Shown here: positions 25,643-35,025 of the stretch, one piece after another | How positions within the stretch are numbered: the stretch's first letter is position 1 | Layout of the letters: the number at the start of each line of letters is the position of its first letter | NCBI RefSeq assembly: GCF_032583975.1 | Contig: NZ_JAWHTF010000003.1 | Length of the DNA stretch: 64,000 nt | Direction: 5' to 3' (one strand) | Origin: Gilvirhabdus luticola | GTDB taxonomy: Bacteria; Bacteroidota; Bacteroidia; Flavobacteriales; Flavobacteriaceae | Program-made: the position numbers and the translations under genes | The notes under the pieces: model-generated | Database searches by the model: none | What the model was told of the DNA's origin: nothing | What the model saw: only the letters and a program-made list of their open reading frames with translations

Positions 25643-27642
25643 ACTTTTAATTTTTCTAATTTTTCTTTATAATTTTTAATTTCATCTCTCAATTTGGCAG
25701 CTATTATAAAATCTAAAGCTTTAGCTGCAAGTTCCATTTCTTTACGTTTGTCTCTAATTTTCTTTTCTAATTCAGATTTAGAAAGATATTCGCTTTCTGG
25801 TTCAGCTGCTTTCTGTGCTTCTAATTCATAGTAATAGCTACTTACTGAATTTTTTGATAATGCGTTATTTAAACTCTTATTTAAGGCTTGTGGTGTGATA
25901 TTGTTTGCTGTATTGTAAGCTATTTGCTTTTCTCTTCTATAATTGGTCTCATCAATTGTTTTTTGCATACTGTTAGTAATTTTATCAGCATACATAATGG
26001 CTTTGCCATTTAAGTGTCTGGCAGCTCTTCCTACGGTTTGAGTTAAAGAACGTGCAGATCGTAAGAAGCCTTCTTTATCAGCATCTAAAATTGCAACCAA
26101 TGACACTTCGGGTAAATCTAAACCTTCACGCAATAGATTCACACCAACCAAAACATCGAACAATCCTTTACGAAGATCTTGCATAATCTCAACGCGTTCC
26201 AATGTATCAACATCGCTGTGAATGTATCTACATCTCACTTGAATTCTTGTAAGATACTTTGTTAGTTCTTCTGCCATTCTTTTGGTAAGCGTTGTTACAA
26301 GTGTTCGTTCATCTTTTTCAACGCGTTGTTGAATTTCTTCAATTAAATCGTCTATTTGATTTAAACTTGGTCTGACTTCAATTTCTGGATCAAGCAAACC
26401 TGTTGGCCTGATGACTTGTTCAACATATATACCATCTGTTTTCTGAAGCTCATAATCGGCTGGAGTTGCACTCACATAAATTACTTGGTTTTGAAGCGCT
26501 TCAAATTCTTCAAATTTTAATGGTCTGTTATCCATAGCTGCAGGAAGTCTGAAACCGTATTCAACCAAGTTTTCTTTTCTGCTTCTATCTCCACCATACA
26601 TGGCGTGGACTTGCGAAATGGTTACATGGCTCTCATCAACAACCATTAGAAAATCATCTGGGAAATAATCTAGTAAGCAAAATGGACGAGTTCCAGCTTC
26701 TCTACCATCAAGATAACGTGAGTAATTTTCAATACCAGAACAATAGCCTAATTCACGAATCATTTCTAGATCAAATTCTGTGCGCTCTTTTAAACGTTTT
26801 GCTTCGAGATGTTTACCTATTTCTTTAAAGTAATCATGTTGTTTGACCAAATCATCTTGAATGAGTTTTATAGCATTCTGTAAAATGTCTGGAGAAGTCA
26901 CAAACATATTAGCCGGATAAATATTAAGTCTATCATACTTTTCTATAACTTCATTGGTTTGAATATTAAAAGCTTCAATGTCTTCAATTTCATCTCCAAA
27001 AAAATGAATGCGAAAAGCATTATCTGCATAACTAGGAAAAACATCAACGGTATCACCTTTTATTCTAAAGTTACCATGATTGAATTCACCTTCGGTTCTG
27101 GAATACAAACTTTGGACTAATTGATGTAATAATTTGGTTCTAGAAATAGTTTGATCTCTTTTTAAAGTAATCACATTTTTCTGAAATTCAACAGGATTAC
27201 CTATACCATATAAACAAGAGACAGAAGCAACAACAATAATGTCTCTACGACCTGAAAGTAAGGAAGAAGTTGTACTCAATCTCATTTTTTCAATCTCTTC
27301 GTTTATAGATAAATCTTTTTCTATATAAACACCTGAAACAGGAATATAGGCTTCAGGTTGGTAGTAATCATAATAGGACACAAAATATTCTACCGCATTA
27401 TTAGGAAAAAATTGCTTGAACTCCGAATATAACTGTGCAGCCAAAGTTTTGTTATGAGCTAATACTAGCGTTGGCCTTTCAACTGTTTGAATAACATTAG
27501 CAACTGTAAATGTTTTACCAGAACCAGTTACACCAAGTAAGGTTTGATATTTTTCTTCAGAATTAATACCATCAACCAGTTGTTGTATAGCTTCAGGTTG
27601 GTCACCCGTTGGTTTAAAGTCTGATTCTATTTTGAATTTCAT
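25639..27642 (-). CDS. uvrB: Excinuclease ABC subunit B
   Basis: A 667-residue DNA-damage recognition helicase of nucleotide excision repair, which binds damaged DNA after UvrA delivery and recruits UvrC. Walker A is GVTGSGKT at about 37-44. The beta-hairpin that inserts between DNA strands contains YYDYYQPEAYIP. The helicase motif VVDESHVT and the motif VI region QTVGRAARH follow. The C-terminal UVR domain (ELAAKALDFIIAAKLRDEI) binds UvrC. The ATG at 27642 is preferred over an adjacent upstream TTG. The stop codon of the T9SS gene upstream lies only 3 nt away. Confidence 0.97.
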   Translation of the reverse strand: MKFKIESDFKPTGDQPEAIQQLVDGINSEEKYQTLLGVTGSGKTFTVANVIQTVERPTLVLAHNKTLAAQLYSEFKQFFPNNAVEYFVSYYDYYQPEAYIPVSGVYIEKDLSINEEIEKMRLSTTSSLLSGRRDIIVVASVSCLYGIGNPVEFQKNVITLKRDQTISRTKLLHQLVQSLYSRTEGEFNHGNFRIKGDTVDVFPSYADNAFRIHFFGDEIEDIEAFNIQTNEVIEKYDRLNIYPANMFVTSPDILQNAIKLIQDDLVKQHDYFKEIGKHLEAKRLKERTEFDLEMIRELGYCSGIENYSRYLDGREAGTRPFCLLDYFPDDFLMVVDESHVTISQVHAMYGGDRSRKENLVEYGFRLPAAMDNRPLKFEEFEALQNQVIYVSATPADYELQKTDGIYVEQVIRPTGLLDPEIEVRPSLNQIDDLIEEIQQRVEKDERTLVTTLTKRMAEELTKYLTRIQVRCRYIHSDVDTLERVEIMQDLRKGLFDVLVGVNLLREGLDLPEVSLVAILDADKEGFLRSARSLTQTVGRAARHLNGKAIMYADKITNSMQKTIDETNYRREKQIAYNTANNITPQALNKSLNNALSKNSVSSYYYELEAQKAAEPESEYLSKSELEKKIRDKRKEMELAAKALDFIIAAKLRDEIKNYKEKLEKLKV

Positions 27643-27645
27643 CAA

Positions 27646-29976
27646 TTATCTTTTTAAGGCAAAATGTCCACGATATTCTTTCCCATCTGGGAATAAGACC
27701 ACATACCAATAATCATCTGTTGGTAATACATCTCCATTAAAAGTACCATTCCAGCCATCGCCGGACGACCTAATTTCTTTTAGCAATTTACCAAATCGAT
27801 CATATATGTTTACAACAAGATTAGAATTAAATTGAGTATTTGCCCCAAGTGGTTGCCAAGTATCTTGATACGAATCTCCATTTGGTGTAAAAAATTTTGG
27901 GAAACCTAAAACCGATACCAATTGCTCAACAGTTCCACAACCATTTTTGTCTCTTACATAAACAGTATGGAAACCTGCGTTAACATTATTAAATGTGTTG
28001 GTATCTTGAAATAGGCCATGATCTAAAGAGTAATGATAGTTACCTTCTCCAGAAACACTTACTGTAATTGAATTATTTGGTGTCAATTCCTGTACAGAAA
28101 CATTGGTAATCGTGGCCAAATTTGAACGGTTTACTGTAATATTTCTTGATTGAGAGCAACCACTGGAATATGTAGCAGTAACAGTATAAGTACCGACTTC
28201 ATTAACATTAATTGAGGCAGTAGTTTCACTTAACAATGAATTATCTAAAAACCATTGGTATATATAATTTGAAGGAGAATCGTTTAAAATTCCTGCCTCA
28301 AGTGTAATTAAGTCAGGATAAGAATTTAAACAATAAATTATACTTTCATCTGGAAACAGTTCTGGTGTAAAAATCACATTCAATTCAACCGTTGTAATCG
28401 CATAGCATTGATTATTATCTAGAACTTTCACATAAATAGTTTGAATATATGGACTATTGTTAATGTAACTACCATCGATTGCATTGGTCTCATTAAATGC
28501 ATCTTCTTCAGTTTCAAAGAAAAAAATACTAGCTGTTGGCGGAACGTTGGGTTGTACCTGCATTCTTAAATCATTCAAATCAAAAATTGAAAACCCATCA
28601 TTTTCACCTTCGTCACAAACATTAAATGGTTGAATATTTAAGGTATTGTTTGAGATATCTAAAGTGGTTTCTACAACATCAAAACAACCATACTGGTTTT
28701 CTACTCTTGCAAAAACAACTTCTTGAGGTATCGAATTTTGATATGATGTACCATTTGCAATTGGATTTACATTTTGAACAGCGTCGTTTTGAGAATTAAA
28801 AAAGTTTGCAATATAATAATCAGGATAAGTATTAACGATTTCTTGTTCTGCAATAAATAGATTGTATGTTGTCAAGCCGTCCATATCTTCATCACATTCT
28901 ATAAGTGTTATTGGATTAATGTTAATTGGTTGACTGTATTCAATAGTTATTTCTCCTGTGGCAATACAATTGTTTTGTAATGTAATTTCTACGCTATAAG
29001 TGCCTGGAGTATTAACAGGATACGTAGCATTTGTTTCACCAATTATCAAGATATTGTCTCTAAACCATTGGTAAGTATTATTTCCTGACATTGTTGCGTC
29101 TAATGTTAGTGTTTCGTTTGGACACAACGGATTGTTTGTAGAAAGTAATCTGCTGTTACCTAGATCCTTTCCTAAAGTAAAACTTCCTCCTTCTAAAAAT
29201 ACAGCAGAGTCATAACGATAATTTTGTTCATCTGCTATTACAAGTTTTACATGGTAGGTTTCATTTGGAATTACATTTGCAACTGCTGTTAGAACGGCTG
29301 TTTGACCATTAAAATTTATGGGGGCATTAGCACCGTTCCAACTTCCAAAATATTGTTCATTTTGAGCAGGACATCCATTTGGAATATCAGGGTGAACTGT
29401 TGTGACTTTAACCGCTTCAGGAGGTTGTGTATTAGGTACAACAGCTATGTTGGTATATTCCTGCTCATTTATATGTCTAATTAAAAATGCAAAAGAGTCT
29501 GAATATATACAGGTGTTAGGGTTGTTTTCCTGATATTCTTCTGAAGCAAAAATATATCTGAAATTAATTTGATCTGCAATAGTTGAAAATTCAAATTCTA
29601 AAACTGTTGCATTATGTGTATCAGTTTCATTTAAAATAGTTTCTAGATCATTATCTCCATTCCAATTTGGCGCATCGTCATCACTTAATGTAGTGTTTGG
29701 ACCTTCTACATTTTGTAAGCGACCAGTACTTAAAACCACACCATTTTGAAAAGGGAATATAGTACCAGAAGCATCAAAATAACCATAGCTTTCATCCGTA
29801 CCATTAAAATTTCCGCCTAAAACATTTGTAAAATTGGAATTGGGTACACAAGTGCTATTTAACAAAACTAGTTCTATGAGTTCTTGTGGAGTATATGTTT
29901 GGCTATCAACCGAAACATATTGAGAATAACAAAGCGATGATAATAAAAGTGATATAATTAAAAAGAATTGCTTCAT
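27646..29976 (-). CDS. T9SS type B cell-surface protein with choice-of-anchor L domain
   Basis: A 776-residue secreted protein. A signal peptide (about 1-18, ending CYSQ) is followed by a choice-of-anchor L domain at about 25-270 (FPFQNGVVLSTGR, FRYIFASEEYQENNPN, YHVKLVIADEQNYRYDSAVF). Next come an Ig-like segment, two copies of a repeat of about 94 residues starting near LIECDEDMDGL and FNVCDEGENDGF, a second Ig-like segment, and a type B T9SS sorting domain (FFTPNGDSYQDTWQPLG through YRGHFALKR). The sorting domain directs export through the type IX system and attachment to the surface or release. The role is likely adhesive or structural, but no ligand is known. The next gene downstream is uvrB, 3 nt away. 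Confidence 0.9.
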   Translation of the reverse strand: MKQFFLIISLLLSSLCYSQYVSVDSQTYTPQELIELVLLNSTCVPNSNFTNVLGGNFNGTDESYGYFDASGTIFPFQNGVVLSTGRLQNVEGPNTTLSDDDAPNWNGDNDLETILNETDTHNATVLEFEFSTIADQINFRYIFASEEYQENNPNTCIYSDSFAFLIRHINEQEYTNIAVVPNTQPPEAVKVTTVHPDIPNGCPAQNEQYFGSWNGANAPINFNGQTAVLTAVANVIPNETYHVKLVIADEQNYRYDSAVFLEGGSFTLGKDLGNSRLLSTNNPLCPNETLTLDATMSGNNTYQWFRDNILIIGETNATYPVNTPGTYSVEITLQNNCIATGEITIEYSQPININPITLIECDEDMDGLTTYNLFIAEQEIVNTYPDYYIANFFNSQNDAVQNVNPIANGTSYQNSIPQEVVFARVENQYGCFDVVETTLDISNNTLNIQPFNVCDEGENDGFSIFDLNDLRMQVQPNVPPTASIFFFETEEDAFNETNAIDGSYINNSPYIQTIYVKVLDNNQCYAITTVELNVIFTPELFPDESIIYCLNSYPDLITLEAGILNDSPSNYIYQWFLDNSLLSETTASINVNEVGTYTVTATYSSGCSQSRNITVNRSNLATITNVSVQELTPNNSITVSVSGEGNYHYSLDHGLFQDTNTFNNVNAGFHTVYVRDKNGCGTVEQLVSVLGFPKFFTPNGDSYQDTWQPLGANTQFNSNLVVNIYDRFGKLLKEIRSSGDGWNGTFNGDVLPTDDYWYVVLFPDGKEYRGHFALKR

Positions 29977-30038
29977 TTATCTTTATTGGAAAGCAAAGAT
30001 AAATAATATACTATTTTATTGACCGAAATTTGAATGTT

Positions 30039-33000
30039 TTAACGCTTCAAGGCAAAGTGTCCCTTGACGTCAAACTCTGATGTGCCTCTTTTTACTTGTG
30101 CCACAAACCAATAATCATCTGAAGGCATATATTTTCCATTAAACATTCCGTTCCAACCTTCAGAAGTATGGGTTAGCGTTTTAAGTAGTTTTCCATATCT
30201 GTCATAAATATAAACCATAGTTCCTGGCAATTGGTCTATACCCGCAATGTGCCAACTATCAAAATACCCATCATTATTTGGTGTCACAAATTTTGGTGCA
30301 TCAATGACGACCACTTCTTGAGATACATCTCTACAACCAAATAAATCCCTTACAGTAACAATATGAGGGCCTAAAGAAACATTGTTAAATACATTTGAAG
30401 TTTGCTCTAAACCATTGTCAAGGATAAAAACGTAATCACCAATACCACTAACGCTGATAGTAATACTATTTGGATCTGCAAAATCAACAGTAGTTGTAAA
30501 TTCAATATTAGCTTCTTCAGATTCTCTAGCAGAGAAAGATCTTGTAGCATTACAACCTAAAGCAGTATTTACGGTAACCCAATAATCTCCAACATCTTCT
30601 AAACCCAATGCTATTTCTGATGATGTTTCTCCAGTAGACCATAAATATGTATATCCAATATTGCCAGTGTCTGCACTTACAATTAGTGGCAAATCATTTC
30701 TACAAATAGCTACAACATCATTAATGTTTATAACAGGTAATGGATTAACAATAGTCATGAATTGAGTTGTATCGAAACAGCCTGTTGCATTGTTTACAAT
30801 TCTTGCAAATATTATTTCTCCGTCAGAAGAAGAATGTGAATTGTTTAAACTATTTGTACCATTTTCTGCATTGTCAAATGAATCATAATAGGAAATAGTA
30901 AAATTACTTGGATCTTGACTTCCAATAATTTGTGAGTCTTGAACAGACAAATCAAAAGCTAAGAAACCATCATAATCATCATCACAGGCTATCAGGTCTT
31001 GAGGAGAATTTGCTATAGGATTTTGATTAATTTGTAATATAAAGGACGTTACTATTGGACATCCTGTTTGTGCATCAATTATTCTTGCATAAATTGTATG
31101 ATTTGAAGCTGTATAGTTAAATGTAGAACCCAAAGGATTAGTATAGGTTTCAGCTTCGCTTTGAGAATTATGATAACTTATAATTACATCATTAACATTA
31201 TTAACTAGTAGATTATTGATGTGAGATAAGTCATACGTATCAGTGTCATTATCGCATGTGTCAACGGTTCCAATATTGTTAACACTTGGTGGAACATTAA
31301 CTATGAGATCCAAAGGGATTGCAGAATAACATTGTGTAACCGTATTAGTAACTTTAATATAAACAGTTTGAGGATTACTCAAATTAGAGTAATTGTTTGC
31401 ATTGGCTATTGCATTTGCATTTAATTCCAGATCTGTCAAGCTTTCAAAATATTGAATTGTTAAATCATTCTGTCTTATATCTAAAATTTGGAAGTCAGCC
31501 ATTGTTAAGTCAAAATTTACTATACTATCATAATCAATATCACATTGTTCAAAAGGTTCTGCAAGTGTTACACTAGGAGCAGGGATAATATTAATCCCAA
31601 ATTCTTCAATGATTACACATGTGGAAGCACTATTTTCAATTCTAACATAAATCTGTTGTGGATTTTCTGTATTAGTAAACAGAAATGATTGCTGATTAAT
31701 ATTTTCTTCTGCATCCTGTAAGCTTACATGAAATGAAATATTTAAAGGATTTGCAATACCTTGGGAAATTTCGGCAACTTTCTCATTAAAATCAAATTCA
31801 CTAATCCCATCGTTGCTAATATCATCACAAACCAGGTAGGATGTTGGCGGATTATATTCTGGATTTGCAGCCACTTGAATAGTAAATGAAGAGGTTCCAT
31901 AACAATTAATGTCTGAAATATTTTCTACTCTTACATAAATAGTTTGTGGGCTAGATGTATTTTGATAAAATGAATTTTTGTCTATTTCATTTGTTGCATT
32001 ATCAGCATCTATTTGAGTTTCATAGTATGATACAACTTTATCTGTTTGGCCATTTAAAATCTCTAAATCTTTGTCAACTAATAGAAAATCTGCAATTTGG
32101 TCATTGTCATCTTCACAAAGCTGAAAAGACGTAATGTTTGGAAAATTTGGAAGTGTATTAACCAGTATATCAAACGATACTATAGCATAGCACCCTGTCA
32201 TAGTTGTCTCAACACGAGTGAAAATGGTTTGAGAATTTGCATTATAAGCTGTTGTGCCAGTAATGGAGTTTGTGTTGTTAATAGCATCATCATTATCTGT
32301 GAAAAAAGAAATATCTAAACCTGTTGAATCTGAAACTATTTCTGGAATTTTTGAATCTAGATTTATTACAGAAAATCCGTCTTGATCAGAATCGCAGATA
32401 ATAATATTTGAAGGTTGACTCACCGTTGCTGTTGGTAATACATTAACTTCAAAAGAATTTACGGTAAAGCAACCAGTATCAACATTTTCTATTCTGGCAA
32501 ATATAGTTTCAGGATTTGAAACATTCGTATAAAATTGTGGAAGTTGATTAACACCAGTTTCTGCATCAGCTTGTGTTGTAAAATATCTAACACCAAAATT
32601 AGGATTTCCCGAAGTCACGATTGGATCAAATGAATCCAAGTCAATTGAAGTAAACCCGTCTTCATCAGTATCACAATAATCAATAGGATTAACAGGATTA
32701 AAGAGCAGAACAGGATTTACATATAGTGTAATTTCAGATTCTTCTGTACAATTACCATCTCCTAAACTGATGTATAATGTTTGTGGACTTGTAGCCGTAT
32801 ATGGATTGGAAGCATCTATTTCATTAGTGCCATTGTTTAGGTCAGCTTGAGTTTCATAAAATGAAATATTCACATTTGGAATACCATTGGTTATTACATT
32901 AGCTATAGCAGTCAAACTAAAATCTTCTATGCCATCGTTGCCTTCATCGTCACATAAAGCAAAATTTTGAATTGCCGTAGCAGTCAACAGCATATTGGTG

Positions 33001-34874
33001 TGAACTTCTATAGGCATAATAGCTGGACAGCCATTATTATTATCTTCAACCCTAATATAAAGAACTTGCTCTTCAGGATCTATATTCTGATAATTATTTG
33101 CATTGGGAATTGCATTGCTGCCAGATTGCGCGTCGGCTAGATTTAAATGAAACGTTGTTGTAACATTAGACAATCCTTGTAAAATTCCTGAAATTACTGA
33201 TGTAAGATCAAAAGTTGCGAAGCCGTCATAATCTTGGTCACAAGCATCAATATATACAGGATCTCGGTTAATTATTGGACTATCAATTATTGTTAGATCT
33301 AATGTAGTTGTTCTAGCACAACCTGTTTGTGTGTCTGTTACTCTTACAAAAAGTTGGTCATTTGGTGTATTAATATTATAATAAGGAGATAAAATTGAAT
33401 TTACTCCATTGTCTGCATCTGCTTGTGTAAAATGATAAGTAACATTTAAATTACTTTGGCCAGATGTAATTTCATTATCTTTTGAAGTTAAGTCAAAACC
33501 AGTATAGCCGTCCGCCACTTCATCTTCACATATAACTAAAGTTGTTGGAGCTGTAACATTTGGAAGCGCATTTACCACTAAATCAAAGGTGGCATAAGCA
33601 AGACAACCTGTGTTTGTGTCTTCTATTCTAACAAAAATAGATTGTGGATTTGACGAATTTGAAATAGAACTATTTATACTATTTACATTATTTCTAGCAT
33701 CACTATCTGAATAATGATATGAAAAGTTATAGCTTCCAGAAGGAACAGAAGCCATAACCTCTGCATCCATATTTGTTAAATCAAACTGTTCAATGCCGTC
33801 ACTACCATTGTCACATAATTCATAATTAGAAATAGGATTGGCACTTTGTTCAGAATCTATAGTAACATTAACTTCATCATCAATAATACAATTAGAATTA
33901 TTTAAAGGAAGAGTAATTTCCAATCTATAAGTACCACTTTGGCTGGCATTTATTGTTGGGTTTGTTTGTCCGCTTATTAATGAATTATTGAAATACCATT
34001 GATAACTCGCTTGTGGATTTTGTATGTCACCGTCTAAAGGGACAGAACCAGCACAAGTTGTTATATCTTCACCTAAATCAAGATTAGTAAAAGAACTTGC
34101 TTCAATAAACACAGCAGAATCTAAAGTATAATCAGATTTGTCTGCAATGATAAGTTTGATATGATATTGTACATAAGGTGTTGTATTATAATTTGCTGTC
34201 AATACTGTGGTTCTACCATTATAATTTGTGTCACCTAAATTATAACCATCAAAATATTGTTCATTTTCAGCAAGACATACTCCAAAGATTTCATCATGAA
34301 TAGTATTAGAGCCAACTTCATCTGATGTTCCTGGGACTAACGCAATATTGTTATAAACTGTGCTGGCGGTTGGCCTAATTAAAAAAACAAAACCGTCAGC
34401 ATATTGATCTTGACAAGGCCAAATGTTTGAATATTCTTCAGAAGCGAATATATAATTAAATTGAACTTGGCTTGATACGGATATAAAATCAAATTCAATT
34501 GAAGTAGCGTTTAGAGTATTGGTTATTCCTAGAGCAGTTTCTATATCTGGATCTGTTCCCCAACCAGCGGTACCTTCACTTAAGTCTGTTGTATTTAAAC
34601 TGTTACCTCCTGAATTTGCATTACCTGTAGAAATAACAATACCACTTTCTAGAGGAAAGTTTGAACTTCCTCTGTTGAAACTTGCATAACTTGGATTTCC
34701 ATTGCTAATACCATTAACAGTAGTAGAAATGTTTGAAATTTCAACACAACCATCAACCAAATAATCTTCAATTAATGTTTGTAAGGGTACAGAATTATCT
34801 ACAGAAATTTGCTGGGAAAAAGCGAATTTACTTATAAAAAAAAGTATAAGTATATATGAATAAGTAGGTTTCAT
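30039..34874 (-). CDS. Giant T9SS type B surface protein with eleven tandem repeats
   Basis: A 1611-residue secreted protein, the largest in the window. After a signal peptide (ending AFSQ) comes a choice-of-anchor L domain (FNYIFASEEYSN, YHIKLIIADKSDYTLDSAVF), then an Ig-like segment. Eleven repeats of about 94 residues follow. Each repeat starts with a Cys and a D-rich loop (for example IACDDDYDGFLAFDL) and ends with a Cys-containing TG-C segment before the next. An Ig-like unit and the type B sorting domain (FVTPNNDGYFDSWHIAG to KGHFALKR) end the protein. The ATG at 34874 is chosen because the signal peptide starts there. Repeats of this kind suggest an extended, calcium-stiffened adhesin, which is inference. 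Confidence 0.9.
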   Translation of the reverse strand: MKPTYSYILILFFISKFAFSQQISVDNSVPLQTLIEDYLVDGCVEISNISTTVNGISNGNPSYASFNRGSSNFPLESGIVISTGNANSGGNSLNTTDLSEGTAGWGTDPDIETALGITNTLNATSIEFDFISVSSQVQFNYIFASEEYSNIWPCQDQYADGFVFLIRPTASTVYNNIALVPGTSDEVGSNTIHDEIFGVCLAENEQYFDGYNLGDTNYNGRTTVLTANYNTTPYVQYHIKLIIADKSDYTLDSAVFIEASSFTNLDLGEDITTCAGSVPLDGDIQNPQASYQWYFNNSLISGQTNPTINASQSGTYRLEITLPLNNSNCIIDDEVNVTIDSEQSANPISNYELCDNGSDGIEQFDLTNMDAEVMASVPSGSYNFSYHYSDSDARNNVNSINSSISNSSNPQSIFVRIEDTNTGCLAYATFDLVVNALPNVTAPTTLVICEDEVADGYTGFDLTSKDNEITSGQSNLNVTYHFTQADADNGVNSILSPYYNINTPNDQLFVRVTDTQTGCARTTTLDLTIIDSPIINRDPVYIDACDQDYDGFATFDLTSVISGILQGLSNVTTTFHLNLADAQSGSNAIPNANNYQNIDPEEQVLYIRVEDNNNGCPAIMPIEVHTNMLLTATAIQNFALCDDEGNDGIEDFSLTAIANVITNGIPNVNISFYETQADLNNGTNEIDASNPYTATSPQTLYISLGDGNCTEESEITLYVNPVLLFNPVNPIDYCDTDEDGFTSIDLDSFDPIVTSGNPNFGVRYFTTQADAETGVNQLPQFYTNVSNPETIFARIENVDTGCFTVNSFEVNVLPTATVSQPSNIIICDSDQDGFSVINLDSKIPEIVSDSTGLDISFFTDNDDAINNTNSITGTTAYNANSQTIFTRVETTMTGCYAIVSFDILVNTLPNFPNITSFQLCEDDNDQIADFLLVDKDLEILNGQTDKVVSYYETQIDADNATNEIDKNSFYQNTSSPQTIYVRVENISDINCYGTSSFTIQVAANPEYNPPTSYLVCDDISNDGISEFDFNEKVAEISQGIANPLNISFHVSLQDAEENINQQSFLFTNTENPQQIYVRIENSASTCVIIEEFGINIIPAPSVTLAEPFEQCDIDYDSIVNFDLTMADFQILDIRQNDLTIQYFESLTDLELNANAIANANNYSNLSNPQTVYIKVTNTVTQCYSAIPLDLIVNVPPSVNNIGTVDTCDNDTDTYDLSHINNLLVNNVNDVIISYHNSQSEAETYTNPLGSTFNYTASNHTIYARIIDAQTGCPIVTSFILQINQNPIANSPQDLIACDDDYDGFLAFDLSVQDSQIIGSQDPSNFTISYYDSFDNAENGTNSLNNSHSSSDGEIIFARIVNNATGCFDTTQFMTIVNPLPVININDVVAICRNDLPLIVSADTGNIGYTYLWSTGETSSEIALGLEDVGDYWVTVNTALGCNATRSFSARESEEANIEFTTTVDFADPNSITISVSGIGDYVFILDNGLEQTSNVFNNVSLGPHIVTVRDLFGCRDVSQEVVVIDAPKFVTPNNDGYFDSWHIAGIDQLPGTMVYIYDRYGKLLKTLTHTSEGWNGMFNGKYMPSDDYWFVAQVKRGTSEFDVKGHFALKR
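30735..33840 (-). repeat. Eleven in-frame protein repeats of about 94 codons
   Basis: Aspartate-rich loops recur on the minus strand near 33800, 33515, 33225, 32945, 32665, 32385, 32110, 31825, 31540, 31250 and 30985, a spacing of about 265-290 bp. Each unit has CD.D.DG..xFDL, then a ..SYY.t..dA..g.N.i segment, a y.n...qtiyvRve strand and a GC..i..f.l.v strand. The DNA copies are diverged, so this is an old protein-level repeat rather than a recent tandem array. Two copies of the same unit occur in each of the three neighbouring T9SS genes. Confidence 0.85.
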
Positions 34875-35025
34875 ATCATGTAGGCCGTTCAGTTCACTGT
34901 TTTTACTTTGGGTAAATTGACAATGCAATCCTTATTAACAGGGAGAAAAATAGTGTAATTTTAGACAAAACGCAAAAAAAATCCGATAAAATGCACTTTT
35001 TGACTTTTATTAGTTTATAATTTGA

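Noticed and set aside
32097..32318. Plus-strand frame opposite the giant T9SS gene
   Set aside because: Antisense shadow of the repeat region; no start context, and the opposite strand is clearly coding throughout.
30735..33840. Possible CRISPR or satellite DNA array
   Set aside because: The periodicity is about 282 bp and keeps reading frame and protein motifs while the DNA diverges. There are no short identical repeats with unique spacers, so this is a protein repeat.
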